Source: Mycoemilia scoparia
Taxonomy: Eukaryota; Kickxellomycota; Kickxellomycetes; Kickxellales; Kickxellaceae
Length of the DNA stretch: 64,000 bases
Reading direction: 5' to 3'
Assembly: GCA_027575805.1 (NCBI GenBank)
Contig: JANBPU010000051.1
Span: 28,429 to 92,428 of the forward strand
This document shows positions 32,286 to 44,618 of this stretch, piece after piece. The translations under genes and the position numbers were made by a program. The notes beneath the pieces were generated by a model, which was not told the DNA's origin, made no database searches, and saw only the letters and a program-made list of their open reading frames with translations. How positions within the stretch are numbered: position 1 is the stretch's first letter; every line of letters starts with the position of its first letter.

Positions 32286-32909
32286 GGTTTACTATATAGA
32301 AATGTGTGCTAATGTGTCTCACAGAAAACCATGTTTTGTCAAATAAGAGACTTTAAAATACCATCCAGGTGTTATGGGTAAAAGCAGAATACACCTTTGA
32401 TGAAAGTGGCAACAAATAAAACATGCCATGGTATAGTGGCAAGATAAAGCTTCTACTGCTTTTGTATATTTAATAGAGAGCAAATGGTATATTTTACATT
32501 GCTAAAAGTCACAAAGCTTTAAACAGAAATGGTCTCCCAAAAAATGTTTAAGATAAAATATCAAGTATAGTACACATGCATGGTCAGAAAGATAGCTAAT
32601 AGCTGGCTAAAATTTAGTATAGATACCAAAGAAAACCCATAATAATGTTTTCATACTTTGGTATTTTTATTATGGGTTATCTTTGGTGTCTATACTAAAT
32701 TTAGCCCAAATTTATGCAGCTACTGTGACAAAAGGTCTTTTGTCAAGATTCGTATTGGAAAATGGTAGATCCACTAATCCAAAGTTGATTGAGAGATTAG
32801 TGACAAAGTGATCCAAAAAATAAAATAAAAATGACAATCAAAAATTTCGTTATTCTTTTTTGTTTTCTAGACATACATTTGTAACCATATTTAATATACA
32901 TTGACCACG
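32286..32909. other. Intergenic containing a fold-back element
   Basis: A divergent region between the coiled-coil gene and PXR1. It holds the inverted repeat 32605-32706 and otherwise AT-rich sequence. Confidence 0.6.
32605..32706. mobile_element. Fold-back (hairpin) element, about 102 bp
   Basis: The left arm (32605 to about 32646) begins GGCTAAAATTTAGTATAGA. The right arm, reverse complemented from 32706, begins GGCTAAATTTAGTATAGA. The arms also share ACCAAAGA.AACCCATAATAA, and an inner pair ACCAAAG/CTTTGGT sits in the loop side. About 40 bp per arm pair with few mismatches. It differs in sequence from MITE family 1. Confidence 0.75.
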
Positions 32910-34068
32910 ATGGGCCTTGCTGGAGCTAAATCAAAGCAGCGGATAAGCGCCGACCCTCGGAATTTGCATTGGAGTTCAGGTAAATATAAATGAGGCAAAT
33001 TGGTTATTATATGCTAAGTGTGTGATAGACAATACATAAAAGTATCAAGTCACGAACACTTTTGTAAATCATCTCTTCAATAGATAAGAGCAAATTTGGG
33101 TTCAAGATGCTCCAAAAAATGGGGTGGAACGAAGGAAAGGGCCTCGGTGCCAAAGAAGACGGCATGAAGGAGCATATAAAGATCAAGATGAAGACTAACA
33201 CTCTTGGTGTCGGCTGTGATAAAAAGTCCATAAACAACTGGCTTGAGCACTCTGTAGCACTTGATTCTCTGTTCACCCGCTTGAACGACACCCCTGAAAC
33301 TGATTCAAACAAGGGAGAAGAGAGCGATAGTAGCAAGAGCTTAGACAAGGAAAACTCCAAAAAATCAAAAAAGTCAAAGAAATCGAAAAAAAGCAGCAAA
33401 AAGGATTCTGAAAGCGATAATGATCAGGCATCATCAGGGACCACAAGCCAGGCCGGCTCAGTCCAGACAGTACGTGCATCCCATAGAGCTCGTCATCAGC
33501 GCATGAAACGGATGGCTGTACAGGACAGCAAGAGCTTACAGGAAATTCTCGGCCAACGCAGCCAGCCAACATCCCGGCTCCCAACTCCAGTAAGCATACT
33601 GAACACTGCATGTTTTAGAAAATAAAAACAAGAGCGAATATTGATGCTTTTTGCTGTGATATATAGAAACCTTCTGCACCTACGACCGGAACCAATACGC
33701 CAGCTGAGTCTCAAAACGGAGAAAATAAATCGGAGCCATCCACGGAAACAGAACTTACAAAAACCAGCTCCTTGAGCATTGGCGACTACTTTGCCCAAAA
33801 GCTCGATCCAAAAACTTTAGCCATAATTGGCGTCAAGCCCACAGCTCCCACAAAGTCTAAGGAATCCGAATCCTCGGAAGATCCATCAGATAAAAGTTAT
33901 TCCAGTGAAGAGAAGGAAAAGAAAGAAAAGAAGGATGCCTTGAAGAAGGAAAAATCAAAGAAAGACAAAAAGTCCAAGAAGAGATCAAGGAGCTCAAGCA
34001 AGGACGAAGACAGCTCTGAGAGCAAAAAGGATTCTAAAAAGTCCAAAAAGGCCAAGCGGTCACCTTAA
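32910..34068 (+). CDS. PXR1: G-patch protein PXR1/GNO1 (PinX1-like)
   Basis: A nucleolar cofactor of the Prp43 helicase in rRNA/snoRNA maturation; PinX1 homologues also restrain telomerase. Three exons: 32910-32979, 33084-33589 and 33667-34068, in phase, 325 aa. The N-terminus MGLAGAKSKQRISADPRNLH plus WSSDKSKFGFKMLQKMGW and NEGKGLGAKEDGMKEHIKIK form the canonical PinX1 G-patch (about residues 20-70). They are followed by NTLGVGCDKK. The rest is a Lys/Ser/Glu-rich tail with KKSKKSKKSKKSSKK-type and KKDKKSKKRSRSSSK-type nucleolar-localisation runs. A conserved-looking SIGDYFAQKLDPKTLAI segment sits in the last exon. Very secure. Confidence 0.93.
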
Positions 34069-34673
34069 TCTATTAACTTGTTTTTAAATCTGTGATAAAT
34101 GGTCAATTAGAATATTTGTTTATTTATTTGTGGCCAACAATTTGATTCATTTTATTGAGATTATAAATCACTTGTTTGGCTATAGGCAAGGCCATGCTGC
34201 AAAAATAATATTATTATTGAACCTCTTTTTAGTCATCAACATCATCGAATTATACATTTTTTCCGGACCCTGACTGACATTAAATATATATGCTGCAAAT
34301 AAAGGGGGTATCAATGTTTTTAGGGATCAATATTTCAGCAGGCATAGCTTTGTTGGTGCTCTTTACAAATTATACCATAGAAAATCAGCTTAAACCCTTC
34401 CATTTCCGCTATTTATAAGTCCGTTTACACTTTCCACATAACCCAGTCTCAAAACGGTCAGCATTCTTGAATGTTGTACAATTGTGGGTATAGCCTTGAA
34501 CAATAGGCACTGATTGGCTATTACTGTTTATTAGAACCTGTGATGTAAACAGTGACCATAAGTATGCACTGAAGCGTTTCCCAAATAAAATAGTAGCAAA
34601 CGCCTTTCTGTATAATTTACATATCAGCAACATTAATATAATACTTTATAGTTTAGTATAAGGAGCCATAAAT
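34069..34673. other. Intergenic PXR1 / CAC1
   Basis: AT-rich. A 74-codon minus-strand frame (34409-34633) has no family features. No gene is seen. Confidence 0.5.
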
Positions 34674-35778
34674 ATGGCAGGTGTTGAAAAGGAGTCGGAC
34701 AGTGTTGTTAAATACTTTGACACGGTGCTTATTACCCAGGCACCAATTCAAATAAAGGACTCCACGACTATTGAGCCTCCAACAAATTCAAACACAAACC
34801 CAGACCCGCAGGCACCACCAAAAAAGCCAAAAGCAAAAAAGCATGGTCAGCTACTTTCAACAAGAGGGAACAGGCTTTCGTTTAATGAGAAAAAAGTGGA
34901 TATTCTTCGACATCCAACGTATATAAAACGTAGGCCTATTTATTATTTTCCATGTGTTAACTTTCTATAAAAAGGACGAGAGGTTAAGTACCTAGAATCG
35001 ACTTGACTTGTATGCCTAATCATTGTTTATTTTAGGGCTGTATGAGTTCCATTGTTTTCTTTTTGATAAGCTCAATGAGCATCCCAACAACAAGCCATTG
35101 GTGACTAAGCTTCCCTTAGACAAGGTTGATCTAATAGCAATGCTGATCCAGGACAGGTATGAATTTCCATCACTATTTCATAGCACGGTGTTTTATTAAT
35201 GTTGGCCCAAAAACGCCCAATGCTGAACACTTTGTTACAATAATTAGAGACTTATCATTAACGGCTCTTACTCATGAAGTGCAAAAGCAAATCTGTCCAG
35301 CATATTATATCGACGATGAAGAAACAAAGCCTGATGGCAAGTATCATTGTGAAACAACATCTTGTTCATACTTATTAAGCTGGGCACCATAGGCGACCTA
35401 AGCATAAACATTAAATTGCCTTTCTTTGTGGATCTAGATTGGATTTCAAAGGCCGCTATTCAGGATGCAATTCTGGAAACCGCATATAGAGTAAACTATG
35501 GTGTACCCTTAACTGTATTAGCAAAAGAATTCGAAGACAAATGGCCTTCCAATGGCGTGCCTCCTCAGGTAAGCATCGGCTCAATGCTTGACAGGAGATA
35601 TAATTACAGCCAGAACCTTATATGCATTGGTAGTTTTGTACAGAAAGGTCAAAGTTTATAATTTTTTGTAGAGCATATGTATATGGAAATGGGAAATGCG
35701 CGATCCTCACCATCTTCCCAGCGACGTTCTTCCGGTCTATCAGAAGAAGTCTGCACAAAAGCTACAAGTAAGTACCTT

Positions 35779-35809
<31 letters not shown>

Positions 35810-38191
35810 GAATGTGTATTACATATAGCCTAACCTTGCCTTGCCAATTGAAATTGATTTACCGCTTGATGTAGGTTAGAGAATATGCTATAAGCTGGTT
35901 TTCTTCAAATTCTGATGCAGAAAAACAGAAAGTCCTAGATGAAGCCATTAAGCAATCAGCCTTATCTACACTAAAACCAGAAATTTCCTCTACAAACGAT
36001 AAGAAGGTATGTGCTGATCAGAAATTACTATGAGTGCATTATCCTACATATTACTTTAAGCTTGGGATTTTAATATATCAGGTGGACGAGAATACTCTAC
36101 ATTCGGGACCACCAAATGCTGACACGGCTATAAGCTCCAACCAAAAATCAAAAGAGCCCAAAACACCAAAGATTTCGTCTCGAAGCAAGGAGCCAGAAAT
36201 TGATAAAGGTCAGCTCGGGCTGCAAAGATTTTTCACTGTTACTAAAGAGTCACCAAGGGCACCGTCTACTACACCAATTCTAAAAGATGCCTTGCTAACC
36301 AACTCCCAAACATTCTACGCCCAGCTATTTCGCCCATTCCATATCAAAAGAAATGCTATGCTTTCTAAACTATGTCAGCCTCGTAAGTCATCTAGAGAAA
36401 GTATTGATCGGGCAGTTGAAAGCACCGATGATTTTGAAAAGGCGTTGATCGACACAGAGTTCAAAACCTGGATTCAAAATGTATCAAGAGTAAACAGAGA
36501 TAACTCCAAGCAGGTTGAGGATGATGATTCGGATGCTATGAGTGTGTATAGCTACATAGAGGAAATTGATGAAGCAGATGGGCTATTATCAAAGCTACGA
36601 AGCCTTTCTATGAAGCTTATACACTTTCATGACAATCGAAGGCCAGATTACTGGGGAACGTGGTCCAAAGAGGTCAAAAGTGTGAATGGAAGGCGGCCAT
36701 TTGCAAAGGATACCGATGTGTTTGATTATGATTTTAACAGCGATGCTGAGTGGGAGGTCGATGAAGAAGGAGAGGAACTCGTCAGTGAAGAAGAAGATGA
36801 TGATGACGATGACGAGGTGGTGGAGGAAGAGGAAGGAATAGATGATGACGATGGCTTCCTAGTTGATGAAAACGACGAGAGTTCTAACAAAAGGTTTTCA
36901 ATACTAGGTATGGATTCTGATGATGATGATGACAATGAAGATGATGGTGACTTTGGAGATGATGACCTCATGGAAATAGACTCCTCCAGCGAAGACACTT
37001 ATGAGGTATCCGATGGTGAAGACGAGACCAACATTAAGCCCGAAGAAGAGGTAAATGACAGTAATTTGACACGCATGGAAAAGGAAGCTCGCAATGCAGC
37101 CGTCAAAAGTCGTCTGCGACCAAAGGAAAAGATAAAGTCAAGCGCTGCTTTAATGCAAGAAAATGAGCAAAGGAAGCGCCGGCGAAGAATCGTCAAGCCA
37201 TTGATACTCAAACTGATTGGTCCTGTTTGGCCACATAACGAAGCAGAATCAACCAGTGATGATATAACGTTCCTTAAAACCCTGCCTGTCGTCAACCTTG
37301 GTGGTAAGCATTTCATATCCAGGATGACCGTTTATACGTTAATTTAAACAGAAATTTTACCATGCCCTCAAACCGATTATAGACCCATTCCCGATTGATG
37401 TGAACGATGTCGGTACTAATCTACAGTCCATAAATGGTAACAATGTGGATAATGAAAATGCAAAAACGCATGGCCAGAACGGAGTACCAGGCAGCCCGGC
37501 TCGCCTTGTTGCTCGAAAGAAACAGATCATGACAGAAAGCGACATATTCATCTTGGCTCAGGTACGTGTAAACAATAGTCATGTACTCAATATAGGGTAC
37601 GGAAACTTGATCGTTTTTTATCAACTTCGAATTTAGGTTGTCCATGGAAGTATCCTAGGCATTTCAAAACTAATCATGATCCTCAAGGTGAAATTCCCGA
37701 ACATGACGAAGCAATATCTGGAAGCGGCAATAAGGTCCAATTCTATTAAAGAAAAACGACCTGGGTATACGGTAAGCATTTCTCACTTTTGATCCTTATC
37801 TACAACGCAGAAATTATAGTAGAAACCGAAATCACCAACCTTTGATTTCGACATGGACTGTAGAGATCAGCATGGTTTGTGAACCAGGAAATAATAGACA
37901 AAGCACTTGAAAACAGCATTGAAATCAAAGTCCCAGAGGAACTCAAGGAGCCTGTACCAAAGGAAGAAAGTGCCAATCACCCGGACTCGCCCATGGATGA
38001 AGGAAAAGGTAACAAAATTTTAAAATGATATCTGAATCTTGCAAATTTTCAAAGAAAACAATGCTCACTGTTTATGTTGCCTCACTATAGAAAATCGACC
38101 TACTTCGCCACCACCACCGCCAAAAATGTATACGCTGGATGCGATGTTCATGAAACAAAGGCAATCTAAGCGCGAGGGCGAACGTGAATAA
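34674..38191 (+). CDS. CAC1: Chromatin assembly factor 1 large subunit (p150/Cac1)
   Basis: The scaffold of CAF-1, depositing H3-H4 at PCNA-marked forks. Eleven exons: 34674-34929, 35036-35156, 35248-35336, 35393-35568, 35672-35767, 35875-36006, 36082-37303, 37383-37561, 37637-37771, 37864-38008 and 38091-38191; 883 aa. Near the start a KKPKAKK basic segment precedes a globular region. The hallmark block is MKLIHFHDNRRPDYWGTWSK, then RRPFAKDTDVFDYDFNSDAE with WEVDEEGEEL. It leads into a long Asp/Glu tract (histone-binding acidic region, about 36770-37040). The C-terminal winged-helix part includes LVARKKQIMTESDIFILAQV, VHGSILGISKLIMILKVKFP and RPGYTRSAWFVN. Intron 3 has a GC donor (35337) and intron 5 a TA microsatellite. 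Exon 8 uses the acceptor at 37382, because the AG at 37351 breaks the frame. Identity is very secure; some small exons could shift. Confidence 0.9.
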
Positions 38192-38578
38192 CCAACTATA
38201 ATATACTGTTCATAACAATTGTACATCATCAAATACAAAAAATTGTACTGTGGCTCATTAAACAAAACCAAATTTCACAATTCATCAAAAACTATTAATA
38301 TAGGACTATTATAGTTTGTGTGCCTATGAGATATGGCAGGCTAATGCGGCCTATTGTCAAATGTATGCTAATAATTAGTAAGGCTATTGAAAGATTTGAG
38401 CTACAGGAAATGTTTCTATTGCTACATCTATGTACACTGGGTTGGATTTCTGCCAAGATGATTGCCAATGAGAAGAATTGAAATATAAGATATATTATTG
38501 TTTAAAGCCAAAAGGGAAGCAAGATGCACAAAAATAATCCTGAGATATGAAAATATCTAGAATACTCAAAAGGTATCT
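38192..38578. other. Convergent intergenic CAC1 / UBX gene
   Basis: The 3' flanks of two converging genes; AT-rich, with no gene or repeat recognised. Confidence 0.5.
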
Positions 38579-40565
38579 CTATGCAGGGAGGGAGATTCGG
38601 ATAACCGAGTTTGCAATTCCAACATCTTGAATAGTCTCGTCTCTCTTTTCCCAAAGTCCAACATTGTTACTGAAAAGCTTTGGTACTCCATCTTTGATAT
38701 CTGGGAACTGGCTTTTGACAGCAGAGAAGAGATTTGCGACCTTGTCGGTCTTCCTTATTCTTAGTATAACGGACTTGCCATCAGGCAGCTGGAATTTAAC
38801 TCTTGTGACATCAGGTCCTATTGGAGGTTCATTGTACGATTCTGGCAGATCAAGATAGGTCTGAAGGTCTGGATCAACAGGATTACTCTGAATGGGTGAA
38901 GAAATAATATCATCGCCACCTGATACAGGCTTCTTTTGTCCATTTTGGTCATTTTCATCGTCGTCAGAGATGAGAATTTGCTCTCTATTTTTGCCTTTTG
39001 TTGCAGGATGTTTGGCACTATCAGCATCGCTGCTGTCCTCGATGGATATTAGGTTGCTATCTTCTTCGACACCTGCCTCTTTCATGCTGGCTGCAATTGC
39101 GAGAGAAAGCTGCTCCTCTTCGGTAAGTCCTTCAACCCCCTAAAAGTTACCAATTGTTAGTCAATGGTGCAGCAAAAGCTATAAGATTGCCTAGTAAAAT
39201 ACGTCCGATGGTTGGTTGCTTAGATACTTACCCGCTCCTTCTTTCTGGGCTGTGGGTTATCGTGGAGCTCATCCAAACACTCCTCAACTATAAAGTATAC
39301 ACAAAATTCAATTTAGCTGAAAGACACTTGTAAACACGCGATGATAACTATTGAATTAAATAATATCGTACCCTGACTTTTGAATTCATTTGGATCTTCT
39401 GATATTAGATGGACTTTTTTAGAATTATCATATTTTTCCCTTTCCCAAGAGTGTACCTTCTCGCCTATTAAAAACCAAATGAATGAGCTTTTTTCTTCTT
39501 GTGTGACATATTTTATATATTTATGTATATATAAAGTTGTTCAAACGTACCAGTGACAGGGTCCACCAAGATTATAGTTGGATACATATTTATGTGATAG
39601 CTGTGAGCGTAGCTCTGACATTCATTTGAATCTTTCTTCCACTACATTTAGAATTTTATGTCAAAATAAGATATATATATATATATATCAAAAGCATAGC
39701 TCAGAAATAACTAGTAAATGAAGTTTATCAACACACACACACACACATACCTGTAAAAATACTATCCTTGAATTGATAAGCTCAATGATCTTTTCGTCAT
39801 TCCAGAAGTCTCTGTTAATTTGCATGCTGGTGAATTCTTCGGGATCATGGAAATGTATCATGATCCACCGGTCTTCCTCCTCAGCCTTGAGCTGTGCCTA
39901 CATATAAAATTGATATTAGCACGTTATCCAACAGCAAGTTTCAATAATTTTACAAAAAAGCGACCACATACCAGATCAAGACTGCCATTAAATACTAATC
40001 CGTGTGGAAGAGCAAATAACCGAGACCACGAATCATTATTGGCATCAACAAAGGGATCATTGGGCTGATTATTCACACCAGAAACAAAGCCAGAATAATA
40101 TCGTTCTCCAACTATGCATAGCACATGAGGTCATATTTAGAACACAATGCATATATAATATACAAAGCCTTTCATATTTAAAATGGAATGCTGGGCCTGC
40201 TCTTACATATGTTGGTATCAACAAGTCTCTCTCTGCGTGCGGCAATAGGCGCTCTGACTTCATCGTCCAGCATGCCAGCACTGGTGCCCGCATTTCCCGC
40301 ACCAGTCGTTGGAATGTCGTCTTCTATGATAGGCGCTCCATCCTTTTCAAAGTACATGCTAACTGCTCGTTCAAAGTCACCAACGAACTATTAAAAATTT
40401 AAACAAATTAGCCTTTGTCTATGGTTATTTATGCGAGCATGCTATCCAAGCAAGGAGGTTGTTATAGAGGCTTACGTTGATATACTGCAGTGCTTTCTCG
40501 TGGTCTGCATTAGTAATAGAAATAAAACGGGATATTTTCTCATCGAGCGAATCCGAATCGGCCAT
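38579..40565 (-). CDS. UBX-domain Cdc48/p97 cofactor, UBXN7/Ubx5-like
   Basis: An adaptor linking Cdc48 to ubiquitylated substrates and cullin ligases. Eight minus-strand exons: 40565-40476, 40387-40207, 40111-39972, 39897-39751, 39641-39551, 39464-39372, 39287-39232 and 39139-38579; 452 aa in phase. Domains are an N-terminal UBA-like helix bundle (MADSDSLDEKISRFISITNA, QYINFVGDFERAVSMYFEK), then a UAS thioredoxin-like domain. The latter has WSRLFALPHGLVFNGSLDLA, EDRWIMIHFHDPEEFTSMQ, LINSRIVFLQWKKDSNECQS and YPTIILVDPVTG. A UIM-like EEEQLSLAIAASMKEA follows, then the C-terminal UBX with TRVKFQLPDGKSVILRIRK. UBA-UAS-UIM-UBX in this order is the UBXN7 architecture. Intron 4 contains CA and TA microsatellites. 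Secure. Confidence 0.92.
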
Positions 40566-41294
40566 TATGAAGTCTTGAATGCGTATGTGTATAAATATAT
40601 ATAATGCAATGCAAAAAGAGCAAAATACTGGGGTGTGCTTTATTTATGTGTTTTTAAGCCAAATAAAAAGGAAAACAGCAAAGAACCCTTTAAGGTCAAT
40701 GTGCTTGCCAAACTAAATAGGAAGCACAAAGACCTGGCCTAGAATTTTAATTCAACAAAATTATTGGATGATTGCGTCACACCAAAAACTATTGAAAAAG
40801 GCTTAAAGCTATGTGTGTATGTGCCAGGAAAGATGTAGCCATGATTCTGAACCTTATTGTTAGGAGTCGTTCGCCAATACTAGGTTATTTTAACATAAGT
40901 GCACCAACACATGGGTAAGAATTTTTGAAGGGTATCTTTTGGTGGCTATTGATTATAGGGGCAGCAATCACAGCTAAATGGGTGTCTAGTTTTATTAGTA
41001 AACAAGCATTCACCATTCAAAAATATTCTCCCATATGCATGCCAATGGATCCCAAGCTAAAACAGCCCTCTTCAGCAAAAACGAGAAAATATCAGTTGCT
41101 ATTCCAAAACAACTTGCATCATTTTTATATATTTAAAAGCCTTTAGTCATACAAGCCTCCATTACGCAGTTCAACTGATATGGCTGTAATAGCTATAGCA
41201 TGTCCCTTGCCAAGAGATGTCCTTTGTGGACAAAATGCCAAAAACAATATATTTATTAGGTATAAAAAATCAATTGTGTACAAGATTTATCAAA
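40566..41294. other. Intergenic with MITE copy E
   Basis: UBX gene upstream and MRS2 3' region. It contains MITE E (40912-41033); nothing else is recognised. Confidence 0.55.
40912..41033. mobile_element. MITE family 1, copy E (122 bp)
   Basis: The left end is TGGGTAAGAATTTTTGAAGG. The right end, reverse complemented, is TGGGAGAATATTTTTGAATG. TA follows on the right (41034-41035) but CA precedes on the left, so one target copy has mutated. The inner words AAATGGGTGTCTAGTTTTAT and TTAGTAAAC match copies D and I. Confidence 0.8.
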
Positions 41295-42939
41295 TCATTT
41301 GAGCCTTCTAAGTACGCTTCGCATCTTGCGGATTCCCAAAACTCCAAGTATTGCGCCAAGTGCTCCAGCAGCTCCAGTTACGATTGTAAAGCCGTATGGA
41401 TTGCCCTCATAGGTGTTGAGCAGGTTCATTCCAAATATGCTCGTAATGAACGTCCCTGCGCTCAAGCTCAAAGTAAAGATAGTCAGCTTGATCTCGAGAA
41501 GCAAAAGGCTATTTCGCTGCGCATCTAGTATTATGTTTACCACATCTTCAGTTGTGCGGACGTGCGATGCCACGGACTCGATGTGGTTAACAACTTCTTC
41601 AACACGCATTAGATAAGTCTCTAACAAGAGCTCGATCTCCTCATGATCGTTGGTCTCGCAGGCCTCATTTGATAGTTTTGCCGAAAGATACATATCTTCG
41701 AGATCCTCATCATTGTCTAGCAATTCTTCCAGCGCATCACGAATGTTTCCTGCCCTTTGTTCGAAACGGGAGAGTCTCTTTGAATACTGTAGCAATTCAC
41801 GCAGCTTTGTTCTATCAACGCTTTCTTCAAGGTATGCTAGAAGATTCTGGACAAGGTTAAGAAGGACCTCCTCGTCGCTTTGAAGTCTTTCAACAACGCT
41901 GATCAGGACAGATTCAAGTGCTCTAAAATCAAGAAACAGAAGATTAGTGACTGCAAAATAGCGTTATAATATATATATATATATAAACACGTTAGTATTG
42001 CCGTTCTTCCTACCTAAACTCAAATGGAAGTCCTGTGGATTTTTTCCCAGCACCTTCCTTCAGTCGCTCTTGGAGTTCACGAACCAAAACACCGTGATCA
42101 TAGTCATTCGCCATGGTTATTGCGTCGAATAGTATAAGCTTATCCGACTCGATTATGGCCTTAATGTGAAGAAGATTGACAAGAATTGCCTTTTGTCTAA
42201 CAAGTATTCCCGGCATTTGGTTGACAAAGTGACTGTCTAGCCGGCGCAAATCGCGTGGCTGCAACCCATGCTCATTGCAAAGTTCGATTTTTGAGAATTC
42301 ACCAGCTCGTACGGTTATATCCCCAACAGAATTAAACTCTGTGCATCTAAGTGTGATCCCGCCATGGTTATGCTGGTATACTTTTTCGTGTTTGGCTTTA
42401 CTCTCAAGTGGTTTAAATAATGGATCGTTTTTGAATGCATAGTCTATAATAGATCTGTTGTCTCTAGGCAGCTCCTGTTTAGCAACGGGGTCCGTTTTTA
42501 AATTCATATAGGTATTGGTCTTTTGGAAGAGTTTGGATTTGGACCAGGGCCATTTTTCAAATACTTCTTTGTCCAGATTAACCCCAAGATCGCTGCACTT
42601 GCCTACGTCTTCGTTTGAAGGTTTTATAACATCTTTTTTATTATTGTTTCTCGAGTCTCTTTTTCTATTAAAGGATTGACGCAGTTCTGGAAACCCAGAA
42701 AATACGTTGTAGGAAAGGGATCGTGATTTTTTGCTATTTATCGGGGTGGTGGTGGTAGTAGTAGTAGTTGTAGGATGCAAGGATATTTTATGACCATAAT
42801 TTGGAAAAGTAAGCGTGGAAGCGTCTCGTGGTGCTCGTATACAAGTCAGCGACCTGCTGCCCTGATACACTAAAAGTCCTTTTAATTCGGAGCAAAGAAT
42901 ATAAGGACTAGTTATTCTGCTCCCACAAATGCTTTGCAT
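41295..42939 (-). CDS. MRS2: Mitochondrial Mg2+ channel Mrs2 (CorA superfamily)
   Basis: An inner-membrane magnesium channel needed for Mg2+ uptake and group II intron splicing in yeast. Two minus-strand exons, 42939-42014 and 41922-41295, joined in phase, 517 aa. The N-terminus MQSICGSRITSPYILCSELK is a plausible targeting peptide; the frame continues upstream to 43083 without another ATG, so 42939 is chosen. The matrix domain includes RDLRRLDSHFVNQMPGILVR, VRQKAILVNLLHIKAIIE and GLPFEFRALESVLISVVERL. The stalk helix carries EELLDNDEDLEDMYLSAK. Two membrane helices (LTIFTLSLSAGTFITSIFGM and FTIVTGAAGALGAILGVLGI) flank the GMN selectivity motif. The long linker includes a Thr run from an ACC/ACT repeat at about 42745-42770. 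Very secure. Confidence 0.94.
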
Positions 42940-43344
42940 TAAGCCAAATGCGTCTAATATATTAAGTTCTGAATTACCAAAACTCGACTGGTCTATGTTT
43001 ATCCAAGCACATGTGAATGTGCTATACTGAAAAAATGTATACGGTTGTAATACAAAGGGGAAAGAGTGTGCTTTTTGGGACACTTAAGCCAAGACACCAT
43101 GCTTATGAGCATCATGATTATGAAATGGGTTGAATAAATTTTGATTTGAATGGATCAATCGCCATTGATCACAGGCCAAAGACGCCAAAAGCATTTATTG
43201 ATCCTACAACCCAAATCAATGATAAAATACGCTTCCAACTTTTCACCTATCTCATTCCCCCTACCATTGATACTAAAATCGACAAAGAATACACACTGAA
43301 GAAAGCCGGGTCCATACGATTCTCAACTTTGGTTGTAGTCAAGA
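42940..43344. promoter_or_regulatory. Bidirectional promoter region MRS2 / QRI7
   Basis: 405 bp between divergent starts of two nuclear genes for mitochondrial proteins. Short open frames in it overlap both leaders and are not taken as genes. Confidence 0.45.
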
Positions 43345-44618
43345 ATGAGCCGACCAATTGCTTTTCTGCGAAATTTACAGACAAAACGCTTCCGGAATAG
43401 CTTGACACTAAATAGAGCACTTCAAAACTATGGCACCAACACAAGCCTGCCACCACATCCACGTATATTAGGAATAGAGTCATCTTGTGATGATACGGCG
43501 GCAGCAGTAGTGGCTGGCGATGGCAGCATACTGTCCGAAGTCATTCGTCACCAGCACAAGATCCATGAACCAAGTGGAGGGATTGTTCCGGGCATTGCTG
43601 CCGAGCATCATTTGATCAACATGCCAGGCGTGGTTAGCCAGGCAATCGAGCAAAGTGGCCTCACCATCGAAGACATTGATGCCATTGCTGTAACCCGAGG
43701 CCCCGGTCTTCCAGCGAGTCTATCGGTGTGCATAAATGCCGCAAAGACTTTGGCAGCAGTCACCAAGAAGCCACTTATTGGAGTGCATCACATGGAGGCC
43801 CACGCACTAACTGTCCGGATGTCGTCGTCGGTGCCATTCCCATTCGTATGTCTGCTAATAAGTGGCGGCCATACCATGAGTCTTCTGGTCCGCGACGTCA
43901 ACGACTACAAGCTGCTGGGATCCACCCGTGACGACAGTGTTGGCGAAGCATTTGATAAGGTTGCGCGAATGCTAAAGATCCCATGGCTGCATGGACGCGG
44001 TGGTGGCCCAGGACCAGCCCTCGAGCAGCTGGCTCTAAAAGGAGATCCAGATAGGTACCAGCTGCCCGTCCCAATGAGCAAAAGAGATACGGGACAAAGC
44101 CTTGATTTTAGCTTTTCTGGGCTAAAGACAGCAGTGGCAAAGTATATTGATCTTGGTCAGGTTTCTTTGGAATCTGAGCAGGATTGTGCCGACATGGCTG
44201 CTTCATTTCAGTATACGGCCATTAAGCATTTGTGCAGTAAGCTTTCAAAGGCCATTGCCGCTGCGAAGGATGTAGGTAGCAGTCCGACTGCATTGGTGGT
44301 AAGCGGTGGCGTTGCGAGCAATCAACAAGTCCGACTTCGGTAAGTTTTCAATAGGCCAACAAATTCATGGCTTCTTAATAAACCTGGTGGGTACTGAATA
44401 TAGCTAACAAATTTTGTGCTTTTGATAGAATTGGAGATACTGCCTCGAAATATGGACTTTTGCTGGTTTGTCCACCGCCGCACCTTTGCACAGACAACGG
44501 TGTTATGATTGCCTGGGCGGGTATAGAGCGGTTTAGAAAGGGTCTGTTCGATCCCTACACTATTGAATTTCGCCAGCGCTGGCAGCTTGAAGATCTAAAG
44601 GACATGTATTCCACATAA
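43345..44618 (+). CDS. QRI7: Mitochondrial tRNA t6A threonylcarbamoyltransferase (Qri7/OSGEPL1)
   Basis: Transfers threonylcarbamoyl from TC-AMP to A37 of ANN-decoding mitochondrial tRNAs. Two exons, 43345-44339 and 44429-44618, in phase (CG|A), 394 aa (yeast Qri7 is 407). The Arg-rich amphipathic N-terminus [20 protein letters not shown] suggests mitochondrial import. The TsaD fold begins [15 protein letters not shown]. It has [35 protein letters not shown], the metal ligands in [11 protein letters not shown] and [50 protein letters not shown] and [16 protein letters not shown] complete it. All Kae1/TsaD signature blocks are intact. The mitochondrial form is favoured over cytosolic Kae1 because of the leader and the bacterial-like sequence. 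Confidence 0.94.

Noticed and set aside
36726..36998. Serine-rich antisense frame
   Set aside because: It is the complement of the Asp/Glu tract of CAC1, so it is a compositional shadow.
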